Source: Pseudoalteromonas sp. DL-6 (GTDB taxonomy: Bacteria; Pseudomonadota; Gammaproteobacteria; Enterobacterales; Alteromonadaceae). From it: a stretch of DNA of 64,000 bases. Numbering within the stretch: the stretch's first letter is position 1; each line of letters begins with the position of its first letter. Of this stretch, positions 46,511 to 56,890 are shown one piece after another. A model generated the notes under the pieces. The model ran no database searches. It saw nothing but the letters and a program-made list of their open reading frames with translations, and was not told the origin of the DNA. The DNA lies in NCBI RefSeq assembly GCF_004328665.1, contig NZ_CP019771.1, positions 248,001 to 312,000 on the forward strand, given 5' to 3'. The position numbers and the translations under genes were made by a program.

Positions 46511-48766
46511 TTATTGGTTAACCACGCTTTTAAGCGGATTAACTGGCTGTGCGTTGTCGTCTAGGATGTTCATATCGAAGTCGAACTCATCAACACGAAT
46601 CGCTTTTTCACGCTTTTTGTTGTAATCACTTAACTGAACAAATTCAGCGTCGTTAATTACTTTTGCAGCAAGTGCATTTTCAAGTGTGATTGAAAAACGC
46701 GTGCCCGGCTTGAAGGTTTTAGCACGTAGCGCTTTTTTCACTTTTGCTAACAGCTCTAATGATGCCATTTTAGCTTTGTAAGCTTGTTCGTTGATGTGAT
46801 GACCATCACCTTCAATTGGCTTAACTAAATGCGTGATTTGCGCTTTAAATGCCGTATCAAGCTGAGCTTGTTTTGCTAGTTCACGGATTAAATCATCGCT
46901 GATTTTTGGCATTTTAGTTGAGTAGTTCATAGTAATGAAACGAATGAACTTACGAGTACCACTTGCAGGGAAGTTGTCTAAGAACTTGTGCAATGCTTCT
47001 TCTGCACTTTGTAGTGCAAAACGAGTCGCATAATGGAAGTAAGGAGCCGCTTGCTCACGCTCGCTGCTTGCTACTTTTTGCTCGTAATACTTAATAGATG
47101 CCATAGCTGCATACAAGAAGCTCATTACATCGCCTAAACGTGCTGAAAGCATTTCAGCTTGCTTTAATTTACCGCCAAGTACTAGTAACGAGAAGTCAGC
47201 ATATACAGCTAATTTAGCTGATAGTTTTTGCACTGCTTTTTCGTAGTCACGTACTTCTGGTAATGCTGAGTTTGCACTCGCGGTAAACGGTAGCACACCT
47301 AAGCGGAATGCACGTAAGCTGTTTGCTGTGCTGTAGCCAATTGTTTTACGTAAAATACCGTTAAATTCTGCGTCTGCGTTTTTGTCATCGCTGTGGATAG
47401 ACTCAACCATAGACTGTAGGTATGGGTGACAACGCATAACACCTTGACCAAAGATCATCAGGTTACGAGTAAGAATGTTCGCGCCCTCTACCGTAATGGC
47501 AATTGGCTGCGCCACATAACCGCTAGCAAGCGTGTTTTGAGGGCCATTCTGAATTGCTTTACCCGCTTGAATATCCATTGCTGAGTCAAGCACATCACGG
47601 CCAAGCTCTGTCATATGGTATTTAGCGATTGCAGTTACTACCGATGGTTTTAAGCCCATGCCTAAACCTTCAGTTGTTAATACTCGCATTGCTTCTTGTA
47701 GGTATGTTTTCCCTGCAATGTCAGCTAGCTTTTCTTGAATACCTTCAAATTGGCCAATTGATAAACCAAACTGTTCACGCACGGCTGCATATTCAGAAGC
47801 TGACTTTAACGCCACTTGCGCTGTACTTACACCTAACGCTGGTAATGAAATACCACGACCTGCGCCTAAACAGCTAACTAGCATTTGCCAACCGCGACCG
47901 ATGTTTTTCTGACCACCGATAACAAAATCCATTGGTACAAATACTTTGTTACCACGTGTAGTACCGTTGTAAAAACGGATACCCATAGGATCATGGCGAT
48001 TACCAAGCTCTACGCCTGGGTGCTCTTTTGGAATAAGGGCACAGGTAATACCTAGGTTTTCTTTACCACCTAGTAAACCATCAGGGTCAACTACTTTAAA
48101 CGCTAAACCAAGTACAGTAGCAATTGGCGCGAGTGTAATGTAGCGTTTGTCCCATGTAATTTCTAAGCCAAGTACTTCTTCGCCATTGTACATGCCTTTA
48201 GTAACAGTACCTACATCAGGAATACCGCCTGCATCAGAACCTGCTTCTGGGCTGGTTAATGCAAAACATGGAATGTCTGTACCATTTGCTAAACGTGGTA
48301 AATAATGTGCTTGTTGCTCATCTGTACCGAAGTGAAGTAATAACTCACCTGGGCCTAACGAGTTTGGTACCATTACAGTTACCGCAACCGCTGAACTTTT
48401 GGTTGCAATAGTACCTACAATAGTTGAATTGGCGTATGGGCTGAACTCTAAACCGCCAAACGATTTAGGGATAATCAGCGAGAAGAAACGCTCTTTTTTC
48501 AAAAACTCTAAAATGTCGTTTGGTAAATGAATACCATTTTGAATGACTGAATCATCAATCATGCTTAGTAGTTCTTGTACTGGGCCGTCTAGAAACGCTT
48601 GCTCGTCTGCGGTTAATTTTGCCGCGGGTACATCGCGTAGCGCGCTAAAATCTGGTTTACCTTGGTAGATAGACCCTTCTAGCCATACATCGCCAGCGTC
48701 TAGCGCTTCTTGCTCAGTAACTGAAATACTTGGTAATACTTTTTTTAATTTTGTACGTAAACTCAT
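46511..48766 (-). CDS. fadE: Acyl-CoA dehydrogenase, FadE type
   Basis: 751 residues; E. coli FadE has 814, the difference lying in the absent N-terminal membrane region. FAD-dependent first step of beta-oxidation. Visible: IPCFALTSPEAGSDAGGIPDVG (FAD/substrate loop), WDKRYITLAPIATVLGLAF, REQFGLSIGQFEGIQEKLADIAG and ITVEGANILTRNLMIFGQG with the Glu of the catalytic base region; the C-terminal 250 residues are the DUF1974 part of FadE. Cytoplasmic or membrane-associated. Single gene; its promoter lies in 48767-49000. Confidence 0.92.
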   Translation of the reverse strand: MSLRTKLKKVLPSISVTEQEALDAGDVWLEGSIYQGKPDFSALRDVPAAKLTADEQAFLDGPVQELLSMIDDSVIQNGIHLPNDILEFLKKERFFSLIIPKSFGGLEFSPYANSTIVGTIATKSSAVAVTVMVPNSLGPGELLLHFGTDEQQAHYLPRLANGTDIPCFALTSPEAGSDAGGIPDVGTVTKGMYNGEEVLGLEITWDKRYITLAPIATVLGLAFKVVDPDGLLGGKENLGITCALIPKEHPGVELGNRHDPMGIRFYNGTTRGNKVFVPMDFVIGGQKNIGRGWQMLVSCLGAGRGISLPALGVSTAQVALKSASEYAAVREQFGLSIGQFEGIQEKLADIAGKTYLQEAMRVLTTEGLGMGLKPSVVTAIAKYHMTELGRDVLDSAMDIQAGKAIQNGPQNTLASGYVAQPIAITVEGANILTRNLMIFGQGVMRCHPYLQSMVESIHSDDKNADAEFNGILRKTIGYSTANSLRAFRLGVLPFTASANSALPEVRDYEKAVQKLSAKLAVYADFSLLVLGGKLKQAEMLSARLGDVMSFLYAAMASIKYYEQKVASSEREQAAPYFHYATRFALQSAEEALHKFLDNFPASGTRKFIRFITMNYSTKMPKISDDLIRELAKQAQLDTAFKAQITHLVKPIEGDGHHINEQAYKAKMASLELLAKVKKALRAKTFKPGTRFSITLENALAAKVINDAEFVQLSDYNKKREKAIRVDEFDFDMNILDDNAQPVNPLKSVVNQ

Positions 48767-49000
48767 AACGAACTCATCCGACCAGATAATAATACCTACA
48801 TTACGTCATAAAAATCGGTTTAGATCAATTACTCTATTCAATTAATTAACAGTTTTTGCAATTTATTTTCTTTATCTGAACGTAAACTGTTGAAATAAAA
48901 AGGCTTACAACTGTACGCTGAATTATTATTTTTTTGTTAAAAGTTTAATAGTTCTGGTTGTTGGCGCCGCAAATACAGATTTGGTAAGAAAGTAGAAACA

Positions 49001-49036
49001 AAAAAAACGCAGCCTAAAATTAGGCTGCGTTTTTTA
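49001..49036 (-). terminator. Terminator of the RND efflux operon
   Basis: AACGCAGCCTAA and TTAGGCTGCGTT arms around AA, with A and T tracts on both sides. It follows the oxidoreductase stop at 49057 on the minus strand. Confidence 0.88.
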
Positions 49037-49056
49037 ATACGAGAATTTCGCTGGAA

Positions 49057-50085
49057 TTAGCTTACTTTAACCACCTGTTTACCAGTAAAACCACCTGCTA
49101 ACTGGTTGTTTAAGGCGCTAGATACGGCCTGCGCGTTAAAATCAACAGCTAGAATTTCAGGGTGTTTTATATCGCCATTAGAGACTGTTTCAAGCAATAA
49201 ATTCCCCATAAAACTCATACGCTGCTGCGCACATAAGCTGTTGGCTAACCACGCTCCGCCTAAAGAGACAATACTAATATTGGGCGCACGCCTAAACATT
49301 AACTGCTGTTCAAACTTAGGCAGTGGATTTAAACAAGCAATACGGCCACAAAAACGCATTAGTTCGATGTTTTGAATGGTCGATTCCCCGCCCATAATAT
49401 CAATAATGGCATCAAATCCTTGTGGTCCTAACTCTCGGCGAATTTTGTCACACAAGGTTTTGTCGTTGTAATCAAAAACTACATCAGCCCCTAGCTGCTT
49501 AACCAATTTGTGGTTACGCTTGGAGGCAGTTGTAAATACATCGGCACCACGCTGCTTTGCAAATTGAATAGCAAATTGACCTACAGCACCTGCGCCCCCT
49601 TCAACAAAGAGGGTATCGCCTTCAGTTACGGCTAATTTATCTAAGCTGATAAGCGCTGCCATTCCGGCGCAGGGCAAAGTAGCAGCCTTGTCACTGGCTA
49701 ATTGCTTGGGAATGATAGACACCGCATAATTAGGTACTTTTGCGTATTCGCTCAACACCCCTTGCTCACCAATACTGGCATGCCACATTACACGCTCACC
49801 CACACCAGGAAATACACCTTTACCCGCTTTAACCACTACACCCACTGCATCTAAGCCTAAAACATGCGGATATTGCCATAAACAAAAGCCAGATTTAGCA
49901 AATTGCGCATCCACCGGATTTAAACCAACATACTCCACTTTTACTAACAGCTCATTACCTGTGCATTGAGGCACAGGTAATTGAATATCCGTTAAGTTAA
50001 TATCCTCATTAGGCTCTATTAAGGCAATAGCCTGCATAGATGAAGGAATAGTATCTGGGTTTGTAACTACAGTATTAGGCATCAA
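49057..50085 (-). CDS. Zinc-independent quinone-oxidoreductase-like MDR enzyme
   Basis: 342 residues. Medium-chain dehydrogenase fold with GGAGAVGQFAIQFAKQRG (NADPH site, about 164-181) and the N-terminal GroES-like domain (VEYVGLNPVDAQFAKSGF). The zinc-binding Cys/His set of true alcohol dehydrogenases is absent, so a quinone or enone reductase is likely. It is the last gene of the efflux operon, 8 bases after the outer membrane factor, and may deal with the same toxic compound. Confidence 0.85.
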   Translation of the reverse strand: MMPNTVVTNPDTIPSSMQAIALIEPNEDINLTDIQLPVPQCTGNELLVKVEYVGLNPVDAQFAKSGFCLWQYPHVLGLDAVGVVVKAGKGVFPGVGERVMWHASIGEQGVLSEYAKVPNYAVSIIPKQLASDKAATLPCAGMAALISLDKLAVTEGDTLFVEGGAGAVGQFAIQFAKQRGADVFTTASKRNHKLVKQLGADVVFDYNDKTLCDKIRRELGPQGFDAIIDIMGGESTIQNIELMRFCGRIACLNPLPKFEQQLMFRRAPNISIVSLGGAWLANSLCAQQRMSFMGNLLLETVSNGDIKHPEILAVDFNAQAVSSALNNQLAGGFTGKQVVKVS

Positions 50086-50093
50086 AAACTCTA

Positions 50094-51503
50094 CTAGTTA
50101 GTATTACTTAACGCGTAACTCCATCGTCCATTAAATGACTGGTAAGCATTTACCTTAGCAAGTAACGATGAAATAGTTGAATCAACGGCATTTTCTTGTG
50201 CTATTAAAACATCCTGACGTGCATCTAACAACTCTAAGTAAGGAATTTGCCCTTCTTCATACATTGCTTGTGCTTGTAAAAATGCTTTATTAGCAAACTG
50301 ATACCGCTGCTCAGCAAAACGCGATTGCTGTGCTTGATTGACCAAGTATTGCAATGAAAGTTCACTCTCGTTAATGGCTTTTAAAACCACTTGTTGATAG
50401 TCAGTATAAGCAGCTTGACTTAAAAACTGCTGCGCATCACGCTGAGCTAACAAAGCAGGATAACTTAATAAAGACCATTGTACTTGTGGTGCAACTTGCC
50501 ATTGCTGCTGGGTATCGCTAAAACCATTACTGCCTAAACTTAGCACGCCTGCAAAACTACTTAAGCTGATATCCGGCAATAAGGCTTTACTGGCTGCCAC
50601 ACTTAAACTATTTGCTTGGCTAAAGTCATATAATGCTCGGCTAATATCGGGTCTAAGTGCAATCGCTTGATTAGGCTTTGCTAATGACACTTGAAATGCC
50701 TTACTCAATATAGCGCGCTCATCATCAATACTCAGTAATTGCGTTGGTTGTGCACTTAATACCGCCAGCGTAGATAAGTCACGAAACTTAGCATATTCAA
50801 TCGCCGGAATGAGCGCTTGTTGCTGCCTAAGTTGCGCCATGGTGCGGTTTAAATCAAGCTCATTTGCCACACCTTCATCTACTTGCGCCTGCAGTACTTG
50901 AATGCTTTGTTCAAGTGCTTCTATTTGCATTTCAATAATTTGTTGCTTTTGCAGGTTGCCCTGATAGCTAGCAAACCCTTTAACCACAGATGACACAACT
51001 TCAATTTGTAATAGCCTAACTTGCTCGGCTTGGCTCATAGCTTGTGAATTTGCGGCATCAACGAGTGCAGTAATTCGGCCAAATAAATCGAGCTGCCAAT
51101 CAAGTGCTACATTCGCACTTGATTGTCGGCTATTGGTATCGCCTAATCCACTTCGCTTAGCTCCAACCGCAACACCGCCTTGCGGTAAGTATTGTGCTTG
51201 TTGTTCGCCAATACGTGCCAACGCACTTTTGAGCACCAGCTGACTCGTTTGTAAGTCGTAGTTATTAGCCAAAGCCTTGCTAACCAGCTGGTTTAATTGT
51301 GCTGAACCTAGCTTGTGCCACCAATTTCGCTCATCTTCACCAACATACTGCTCTGCCGATATTGCTTGGGCAACAAACTCGTTTACTTGTTGTTGCTCAA
51401 CTGCTGTATCTATTTTGCTCGCACAGCCAGATAACACTGCAATTGCTAACACTGAGCCTAAAAATGCCGGCATTTTAAATTTGTTTAAATGTAATTTAGT
51501 CAT
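50094..51503 (-). CDS. NodT-family outer membrane efflux lipoprotein
   Basis: 469 residues. Lipobox SGCAS with Cys27, so the mature protein is a lipoprotein; two OEP repeats of long helices (LNQLVSKALANNYDLQTSQLVL, LQVDEGVANELDLNRTMAQLRQQ, DARQDVLIAQENAVDSTIS). It is the outer membrane channel of a tripartite RND pump and overlaps the pump gene by 8 bases. Confidence 0.92.
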   Translation of the reverse strand: MTKLHLNKFKMPAFLGSVLAIAVLSGCASKIDTAVEQQQVNEFVAQAISAEQYVGEDERNWWHKLGSAQLNQLVSKALANNYDLQTSQLVLKSALARIGEQQAQYLPQGGVAVGAKRSGLGDTNSRQSSANVALDWQLDLFGRITALVDAANSQAMSQAEQVRLLQIEVVSSVVKGFASYQGNLQKQQIIEMQIEALEQSIQVLQAQVDEGVANELDLNRTMAQLRQQQALIPAIEYAKFRDLSTLAVLSAQPTQLLSIDDERAILSKAFQVSLAKPNQAIALRPDISRALYDFSQANSLSVAASKALLPDISLSSFAGVLSLGSNGFSDTQQQWQVAPQVQWSLLSYPALLAQRDAQQFLSQAAYTDYQQVVLKAINESELSLQYLVNQAQQSRFAEQRYQFANKAFLQAQAMYEEGQIPYLELLDARQDVLIAQENAVDSTISSLLAKVNAYQSFNGRWSYALSNTN

Positions 51504-54500
51504 TTGAAGACTCCTCAGCGCGCTGCTTCTTTACCACCAGCATGTAAAACACTGGCGTAAATAATAGCCCAAATACAGTCACTCCAATCATACCTGAGAA
51601 TACAGCGTTACCCATGGCATGACGCATTTCAGCCCCTGCGCCGGTTGCCAACACTAACGGTATAACACCCGCAGTAAAGGCAATTGAGGTCATTAAAATA
51701 GGACGTAAACGCATGCGACACGCTGCCAACATAGCCTCAAGGTGCGATAATCCAGTGTCGTGTTTATCTTTGGCAAATTCCACCATTAAAATGGCGTTTT
51801 TAGAGGCCAGTGCCACCAGTACAATTAACGCTATTTGGGTAAATATATTGTTGTCTGAGCCTACAAACCACACCCCTAATAACGCAGAGAATATAGTCAT
51901 AGGTACAATTAAAATAATGGCCAATGGTAAACGTAGGCTTTCATACTGTGCAGCCAGTACCATAAATACAAGCAATACCACCAGTGGGAACACGTACACC
52001 ATAGTATTGCCGGCAAGTACTTGCTGATACGTTACCTCAGTCCACTCATATTCAATACCAGTAGGTAGCGTTTTCGCCAATACATTTTCAATCGCTGTTT
52101 GCGCTTGGTCTGAGCTGTAACCTGGCGCTGGGCTGCCGTTAAGTTCAGCACTTGGGTAACCGTTGTAGTGCATAACACGATCAGGGCCTATAGTTGGCGT
52201 TACCGTAAGCACTGAGCCTAGTGGCACCATATTACCTGCACGATTACGTACTTTTAGGTTTAGTATTTGCTCTGGGTCTACCCTAAATTCAGCATCTGCT
52301 TGAGCATTTACTTGGTAAGTACGACCAAACATATTAAAGTCGTTTACATACACTGAGCCTAAATAAATCTGCAATGAGTTAAATACTTCATCGAGCGCAA
52401 TACCTTGGATAAGTGCTTGCTCGCGGTCAATATCAATATCCATTTGCGGCACTTGAATTCTAAAGCTTGAATACAGCCCCATTAACGCCGGATCTTTTTG
52501 CGCCGCAGCAATCACTGATTGCAAGCTATTAAATAATGCTTCAAAGCCTTTGTTTGCTCTATCTTCAATTTGCAGTTTAAAGCCACCTGTAGTGCCTAAG
52601 CCTTGAATTGGCGGGGGCGGAAATACAGCCACAAACGCTTCATCAATAGCTGCAAAACGTTGGTTTAGTTGCGCTGCAATAGCCGAAGCCGACATACTCG
52701 GATCGGTACGCTCTGCAAAAGGCGCCAGTGGTGTAAACACAATGCCGCTGTTAGGGCTATTAGTAAACCCATTTACAGATAGGCCAGGAAACGCCACGGT
52801 GTTTGCAACCCCAGGTACCTCGAGCGCTATTTGCTGCATTTGTTTTACTACCGCTTCAGTTCTGTCTAAGCTTGCTGCATCTGGTAGCTGCGCAATGGCA
52901 ACTAAGTATTGCTTATCTTGCTGTGGTATAAAGCCACCAGGGACCGCGTCAAACAGCTTAATCGTGCCGCCAACTAAAGCAACATAGGCAACCATTACCA
53001 CCACGCTCATACGAATAAGTTTTTGTACTAGCTTTTCATACCCTGTTGCACCACGGTTAAACAGTCGGTTAAATGGCTTAAATAACCAGCGACCAAATAA
53101 TTTATCTAATAAGCGGGTAAACGCATCTGGTTTTGCGTCGTGCGATTTTAACAATAAGGCTGCTAGCGCCGGTGACAATGTTAGTGAGTTAAACGCTGAA
53201 ATAACTGTTGAAATAGTTATGGTTAAAGCAAATTGCTTATAAAACTGCCCAGAAAGTCCAGTAATAAAGGCCGTTGGAATAAATACCGCACACAATACCA
53301 ATGCAATGGCAATAATTGGGCCGGTTACCTCTGTCATTGCAACGCGTGTTGCTTCAAGCGGCGATAAGCCGTTTTCTATATTTCGCTCAACATTTTCGAC
53401 CACTACAATCGCATCATCAACCACAATACCTATAGCCAGTACTAAACCAAATAGCGATAAGGTATTAATAGAAACACCAAGCCACTGCATTACAGCAAAA
53501 GTACCAATGAGTGAAACTGGCACAGCTATAAGCGGAATAATAGATGCGCGCCACGTTTGTAAAAATACAATGACTACAATAACAACCAATGCGATTGCTT
53601 CAAGCAATGTCGCTATTACCGCATCAATGGAGCCACGAACGAATACCGTTGGATCATAAACAATGTCGTATTCAACACCTTCAGGAAAGTCTTTCGATAA
53701 ACGTGCCATGGTTTCACGCACCTGATCTGAAAGCTCAATGGCATTTGAACCCGGGCGTTGAAATATTGGCATTGCCAATGCGGGTTGATTATCAAGTTCA
53801 GCACGCAGTGAGTACGAGTCTTGGCCTAAGTCAACACGCGCCACATCTGACAAACGCGTAAGTTGCCCTTGCTCACCGACTTTAATAATGACCTGCTTAA
53901 ATTCTTCAATGCTATTTAGGCGGCCTTTCACGTTTAATAAAATTTGAAATTGGCTATCGTTAGAGATTGGTTGAGCACCTAAGCTACCCGCTGCAACTTG
54001 CTGATTTTGCGAGCGCAAAGCAGCCACAACATCGGTTGCTGTAAGCTCACGTGCTGCTAATGCATCTGGATTTAACCACACACGCATAGCATATTTACCA
54101 CCACCAAATAACTGAATATCACCCACGCCAGGTAAACGAGCTATTTCATCTTTAATGTTTAAATCGGCATAATTTGATAAATACGCCGTATCATGGCTAT
54201 TCTGGGGTGAATATAAATGCACCACCATGGTTAAATCGGGTGATGACTTTTCAGCAACTACCCCTAAACGCTGTACCTCTTGTGGTAACCTCGGTAATGC
54301 ACTATTTACTCGGTTTTGCACCTGTACTTGAGCACGGTCTAAGTCCGTACCTAAGGCAAATGTTACGGTTAAAGTCATGCGCCCGTCACTGGTCGCTTGT
54401 GAAAACATATATAGCATGTTTTCAGTACCGTTTATTTCTTGTTCAAGCGGTGTTGCCACTGTTTGTGCAATAACCGTTGGGTTTGCGCCCGGGTAACTGG

Positions 54501-54645
54501 CTGTTACTACCACGGTGGGTGGCACAACTTCTGGGTATTCACTGACTGGCAGCTGAAATAAAGAAATGCCACCTGCAATCAAAATAATCAGCGACAGCAT
54601 GGCCGCAAAAATCGGTCGCTGGATAAAAAAGTGTGAAAATTTCAT
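51496..54645 (-). CDS. RND efflux pump, HAE1 (AcrB/MexB) family
   Basis: 1049 residues, the full family length, with 12 membrane helices and two large periplasmic loops. MKFSHFFIQRPIFAAMLSLIILIAGG start, GIVVDDAIVVVENVERN (the paired Asp of the proton path) and FTPVFYMLVVKK C-terminus. Proton-driven export of hydrophobic or cationic drugs, trimeric. It starts 9 bases after the adaptor gene and overlaps the outer membrane factor. Specificity is not readable. Confidence 0.95.
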   Translation of the reverse strand: MKFSHFFIQRPIFAAMLSLIILIAGGISLFQLPVSEYPEVVPPTVVVTASYPGANPTVIAQTVATPLEQEINGTENMLYMFSQATSDGRMTLTVTFALGTDLDRAQVQVQNRVNSALPRLPQEVQRLGVVAEKSSPDLTMVVHLYSPQNSHDTAYLSNYADLNIKDEIARLPGVGDIQLFGGGKYAMRVWLNPDALAARELTATDVVAALRSQNQQVAAGSLGAQPISNDSQFQILLNVKGRLNSIEEFKQVIIKVGEQGQLTRLSDVARVDLGQDSYSLRAELDNQPALAMPIFQRPGSNAIELSDQVRETMARLSKDFPEGVEYDIVYDPTVFVRGSIDAVIATLLEAIALVVIVVIVFLQTWRASIIPLIAVPVSLIGTFAVMQWLGVSINTLSLFGLVLAIGIVVDDAIVVVENVERNIENGLSPLEATRVAMTEVTGPIIAIALVLCAVFIPTAFITGLSGQFYKQFALTITISTVISAFNSLTLSPALAALLLKSHDAKPDAFTRLLDKLFGRWLFKPFNRLFNRGATGYEKLVQKLIRMSVVVMVAYVALVGGTIKLFDAVPGGFIPQQDKQYLVAIAQLPDAASLDRTEAVVKQMQQIALEVPGVANTVAFPGLSVNGFTNSPNSGIVFTPLAPFAERTDPSMSASAIAAQLNQRFAAIDEAFVAVFPPPPIQGLGTTGGFKLQIEDRANKGFEALFNSLQSVIAAAQKDPALMGLYSSFRIQVPQMDIDIDREQALIQGIALDEVFNSLQIYLGSVYVNDFNMFGRTYQVNAQADAEFRVDPEQILNLKVRNRAGNMVPLGSVLTVTPTIGPDRVMHYNGYPSAELNGSPAPGYSSDQAQTAIENVLAKTLPTGIEYEWTEVTYQQVLAGNTMVYVFPLVVLLVFMVLAAQYESLRLPLAIILIVPMTIFSALLGVWFVGSDNNIFTQIALIVLVALASKNAILMVEFAKDKHDTGLSHLEAMLAACRMRLRPILMTSIAFTAGVIPLVLATGAGAEMRHAMGNAVFSGMIGVTVFGLLFTPVFYMLVVKKQRAEESSND

Positions 54646-54654
54646 TTAATAACC

Positions 54655-55824
54655 TTATTGCTTAGCAACTAAATCGGCAGGGTTAGCAGTGAGTGTAAAT
54701 GCCACACCTTGGGTATTAATTGTCACTTTATTTGGTGATATTGGCATGCCAGGTCCTACGCGAGCGGGGCCATTTACGGCAATCACATCACCCTGTTCAA
54801 GGCCAGAGGTAATAGCACGTAATGCGCCATAGCGCTCACCTACAGTAACCAATTTATATTGCAGTACATTATTTTCGCCCACAGTAAGAACAAAACGATT
54901 TTTTAAATCAGTACCAATAGCTCTATCTGGAATAATGACGGTTTCGCGTATTGCATTGGCAGCCAATTTAATCCGTGCAAAAGAGCCTGAGCGTAACTCG
55001 TTACTACGATCTTCAAATACCGCTCGTACACGTAATGTGCCAGTAGAAGCATTAATTTGGTTATCTATAAAGTTGATGTGGCCGTTGTAATTAAAATCAC
55101 TCTGCCCTACTTTTTGCATAACAACAGGTTGTTTAGTCGCTGCAGTGACTTCATCAAATGCATTGTTCCAAGTACGTTCATCGACATCAAAGTAAGCATA
55201 CATTTTGTCATTAGACACAATTGAAGTGAGCACGCTTTGCCCGGCAAGGACGTTGTTACCTTTAGTGATGTTTGCGCGAGAGATAATTCCATCAATAGGT
55301 GAAACCACAGAGGTAAACTCTAAATCAAGCTCAGCGGCTTTAAGCTGCGCTTTAAGTGCAGCAAGTTGTGCTTCACGCTGACGTAACGTTGAGGTACGTG
55401 CTTGCGCTTGTTCAGTAGAAATGGCTTTACGCTCAGTTAGACGCACTGCACGTGATGCTTCGCTTTTTGCTTGTTCAAGAGCCGCTTGTGCACTTTTAAC
55501 CTGAGCTTGTAAACTAGCTACCGTGGCTGCAAATGAACGATCATCAAGGCGAAATAACACATCACCTTGTTTAACAGCATCCCCTTCTTTAAATTCAATT
55601 TGCTCAATAATGCCTGATACACGTGGCATTAATGCCACTTTTTGCGGTGACTCTAAGCGCGTTGTATAGGTATGCCAACTTTGCACAGGCTTAACCAGGA
55701 CTTGGGCTACATCAATAGCTTGGTATTGTTGTGCGGGTGCTGATTGCGCTGTGCTTTCCTCAGCACAACCGGTCAGAGTAATTAATGCAACAGATAAGGC
55801 TGTAGCAACTAAGTGTTTGTTCAT
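54655..55824 (-). CDS. RND membrane-fusion adaptor (AcrA/MexA type)
   Basis: 389 residues from the ATG at 55824 (AGGAG seven bases upstream); the longer start at 55884 precedes the lipobox by too far. Lipoprotein signal ending TGCAEE. A lipoyl-type half (MPRVSGIIEQIEFKEGDAVKQGDVLFRLDD), a helical hairpin (LQAQVKSAQAALEQAKSEASR, RQREAQLAALKAQLKAAELD), and the beta-barrel domain follow. It links pump and channel in the periplasm. First gene of the operon, divergent from the LysR-type gene. Confidence 0.93.
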   Translation of the reverse strand: MNKHLVATALSVALITLTGCAEESTAQSAPAQQYQAIDVAQVLVKPVQSWHTYTTRLESPQKVALMPRVSGIIEQIEFKEGDAVKQGDVLFRLDDRSFAATVASLQAQVKSAQAALEQAKSEASRAVRLTERKAISTEQAQARTSTLRQREAQLAALKAQLKAAELDLEFTSVVSPIDGIISRANITKGNNVLAGQSVLTSIVSNDKMYAYFDVDERTWNNAFDEVTAATKQPVVMQKVGQSDFNYNGHINFIDNQINASTGTLRVRAVFEDRSNELRSGSFARIKLAANAIRETVIIPDRAIGTDLKNRFVLTVGENNVLQYKLVTVGERYGALRAITSGLEQGDVIAVNGPARVGPGMPISPNKVTINTQGVAFTLTANPADLVAKQ

Positions 55825-55904
55825 AACGACGCTCCTGTTAATTAGGTGGTACATAATACGGAACATGCTTGTTGACAAAAACAATAGATTTTTAAATTCA
55901 TTAG

Positions 55905-55917
55905 TGCCAAAATGGCA
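55905..55917. promoter_or_regulatory. Probable LysR-type operator
   Basis: TGCCAAAATGGCA (TGCCA/TGGCA arms) fits the T-N11-A pattern of LysR-type sites. It lies 25 bases before the regulator's ATG, in the 117-base divergent region with the efflux operon. Confidence 0.6.
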
Positions 55918-55941
55918 TCAAAGTGACACTATGGTGCAATA

Positions 55942-56880
55942 ATGGATACAACAAGCCGACTCTTAATGCTGCTTGAAGTGGTTGAGCAGGGATCATTTGC
56001 TAAAGCTGCTGAAATACGCAACATTGATCGTTCCGTGATCTCTAAACAAATCAGTCGTTTAGAAGATGAGCTAGGGGTAAGGCTATTAAATCGAACCACC
56101 CGTTCGTTTTCACTTACCGCAGCAGGCGCTGAAATGATAAAAAAAGCGGACGAGTTGCGAAGCCTACTCGGCGATACCCTGCGTATGGCAGAGAATTATC
56201 ACTTAGAACCTCGTGGCGTATTAAAAATTACCTCATCGACTTTAATTGGTCGGCGTTATTTACAACCAGTGATCAATGATTTCCAAAAGCGCTTTCCGCA
56301 AGTGGAAGTAGAACTTCGTTTAGATGATCGGCTTGTCGATATTGTCTCAGAAGGATTTGATTTGGCATTTAGAGTGGGAGAGCCAAAAGACTCCTCTTTA
56401 ATTGCTCGAAAAATTGCGCGTAATCGTTTATTGCTTTTAGCTTCACCTGCATTTATTGAAACCTATGGTATGCCAACAAACATAACTGATTTGGCACAAT
56501 TACCCGCCGCTAGTTACGCAAGCAGTTCCCTGCGTGTTGATGGGGTAAGTTACTACAACCACCTTGGTGAACAATGTGAACAAAAAATTAAAAGTGTATT
56601 TAGAGCCAATGATGCCGAAGCACTATTAATGAAAACACTCTCAGGGACCACTTACTTTTTAGCCCCCGCGTTCATCTTAGATAAAGAACTGATTGATGGA
56701 CAACTGGTGCCTTTATTAACGGATCTTAAATTAATGGAGCACAGTGCCATGTATGCGGTATACCCACATCGTGATTTACCGGTAAGAACGCGGTTATTTT
56801 TTGATGCCGTGCGCGAGTATATTGGTAAAGATAAACCAATTTGGGAAAACAGTATTCCTGACTTTGATCAAATGTATTAA
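55942..56880 (+). CDS. LysR-family transcriptional regulator
   Basis: 312 residues. N-terminal helix-turn-helix (about 5-65: QGSFAKAAEIRNIDRSVISKQISRLEDELGVRLLNRTTR) and a periplasmic-binding-type effector domain (RVDGVSYYNHLGE..., VYPHRDLPVRTRLFFDAV). The divergent position and an intervening T-N11-A repeat suggest it controls the RND operon and itself. Effector unknown; it belongs to the group with short 300-residue members that respond to aromatic or oxidised compounds. Confidence 0.9.
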   Translation: MDTTSRLLMLLEVVEQGSFAKAAEIRNIDRSVISKQISRLEDELGVRLLNRTTRSFSLTAAGAEMIKKADELRSLLGDTLRMAENYHLEPRGVLKITSSTLIGRRYLQPVINDFQKRFPQVEVELRLDDRLVDIVSEGFDLAFRVGEPKDSSLIARKIARNRLLLLASPAFIETYGMPTNITDLAQLPAASYASSSLRVDGVSYYNHLGEQCEQKIKSVFRANDAEALLMKTLSGTTYFLAPAFILDKELIDGQLVPLLTDLKLMEHSAMYAVYPHRDLPVRTRLFFDAVREYIGKDKPIWENSIPDFDQMY

Positions 56881-56890
56881 ATCATCAAAT

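Noticed and set aside
53306..53659. 117-residue plus-strand frame within the RND pump gene
   Set aside because: Ser/Thr/Ile-rich shadow of the conserved pump sequence, no start signal.
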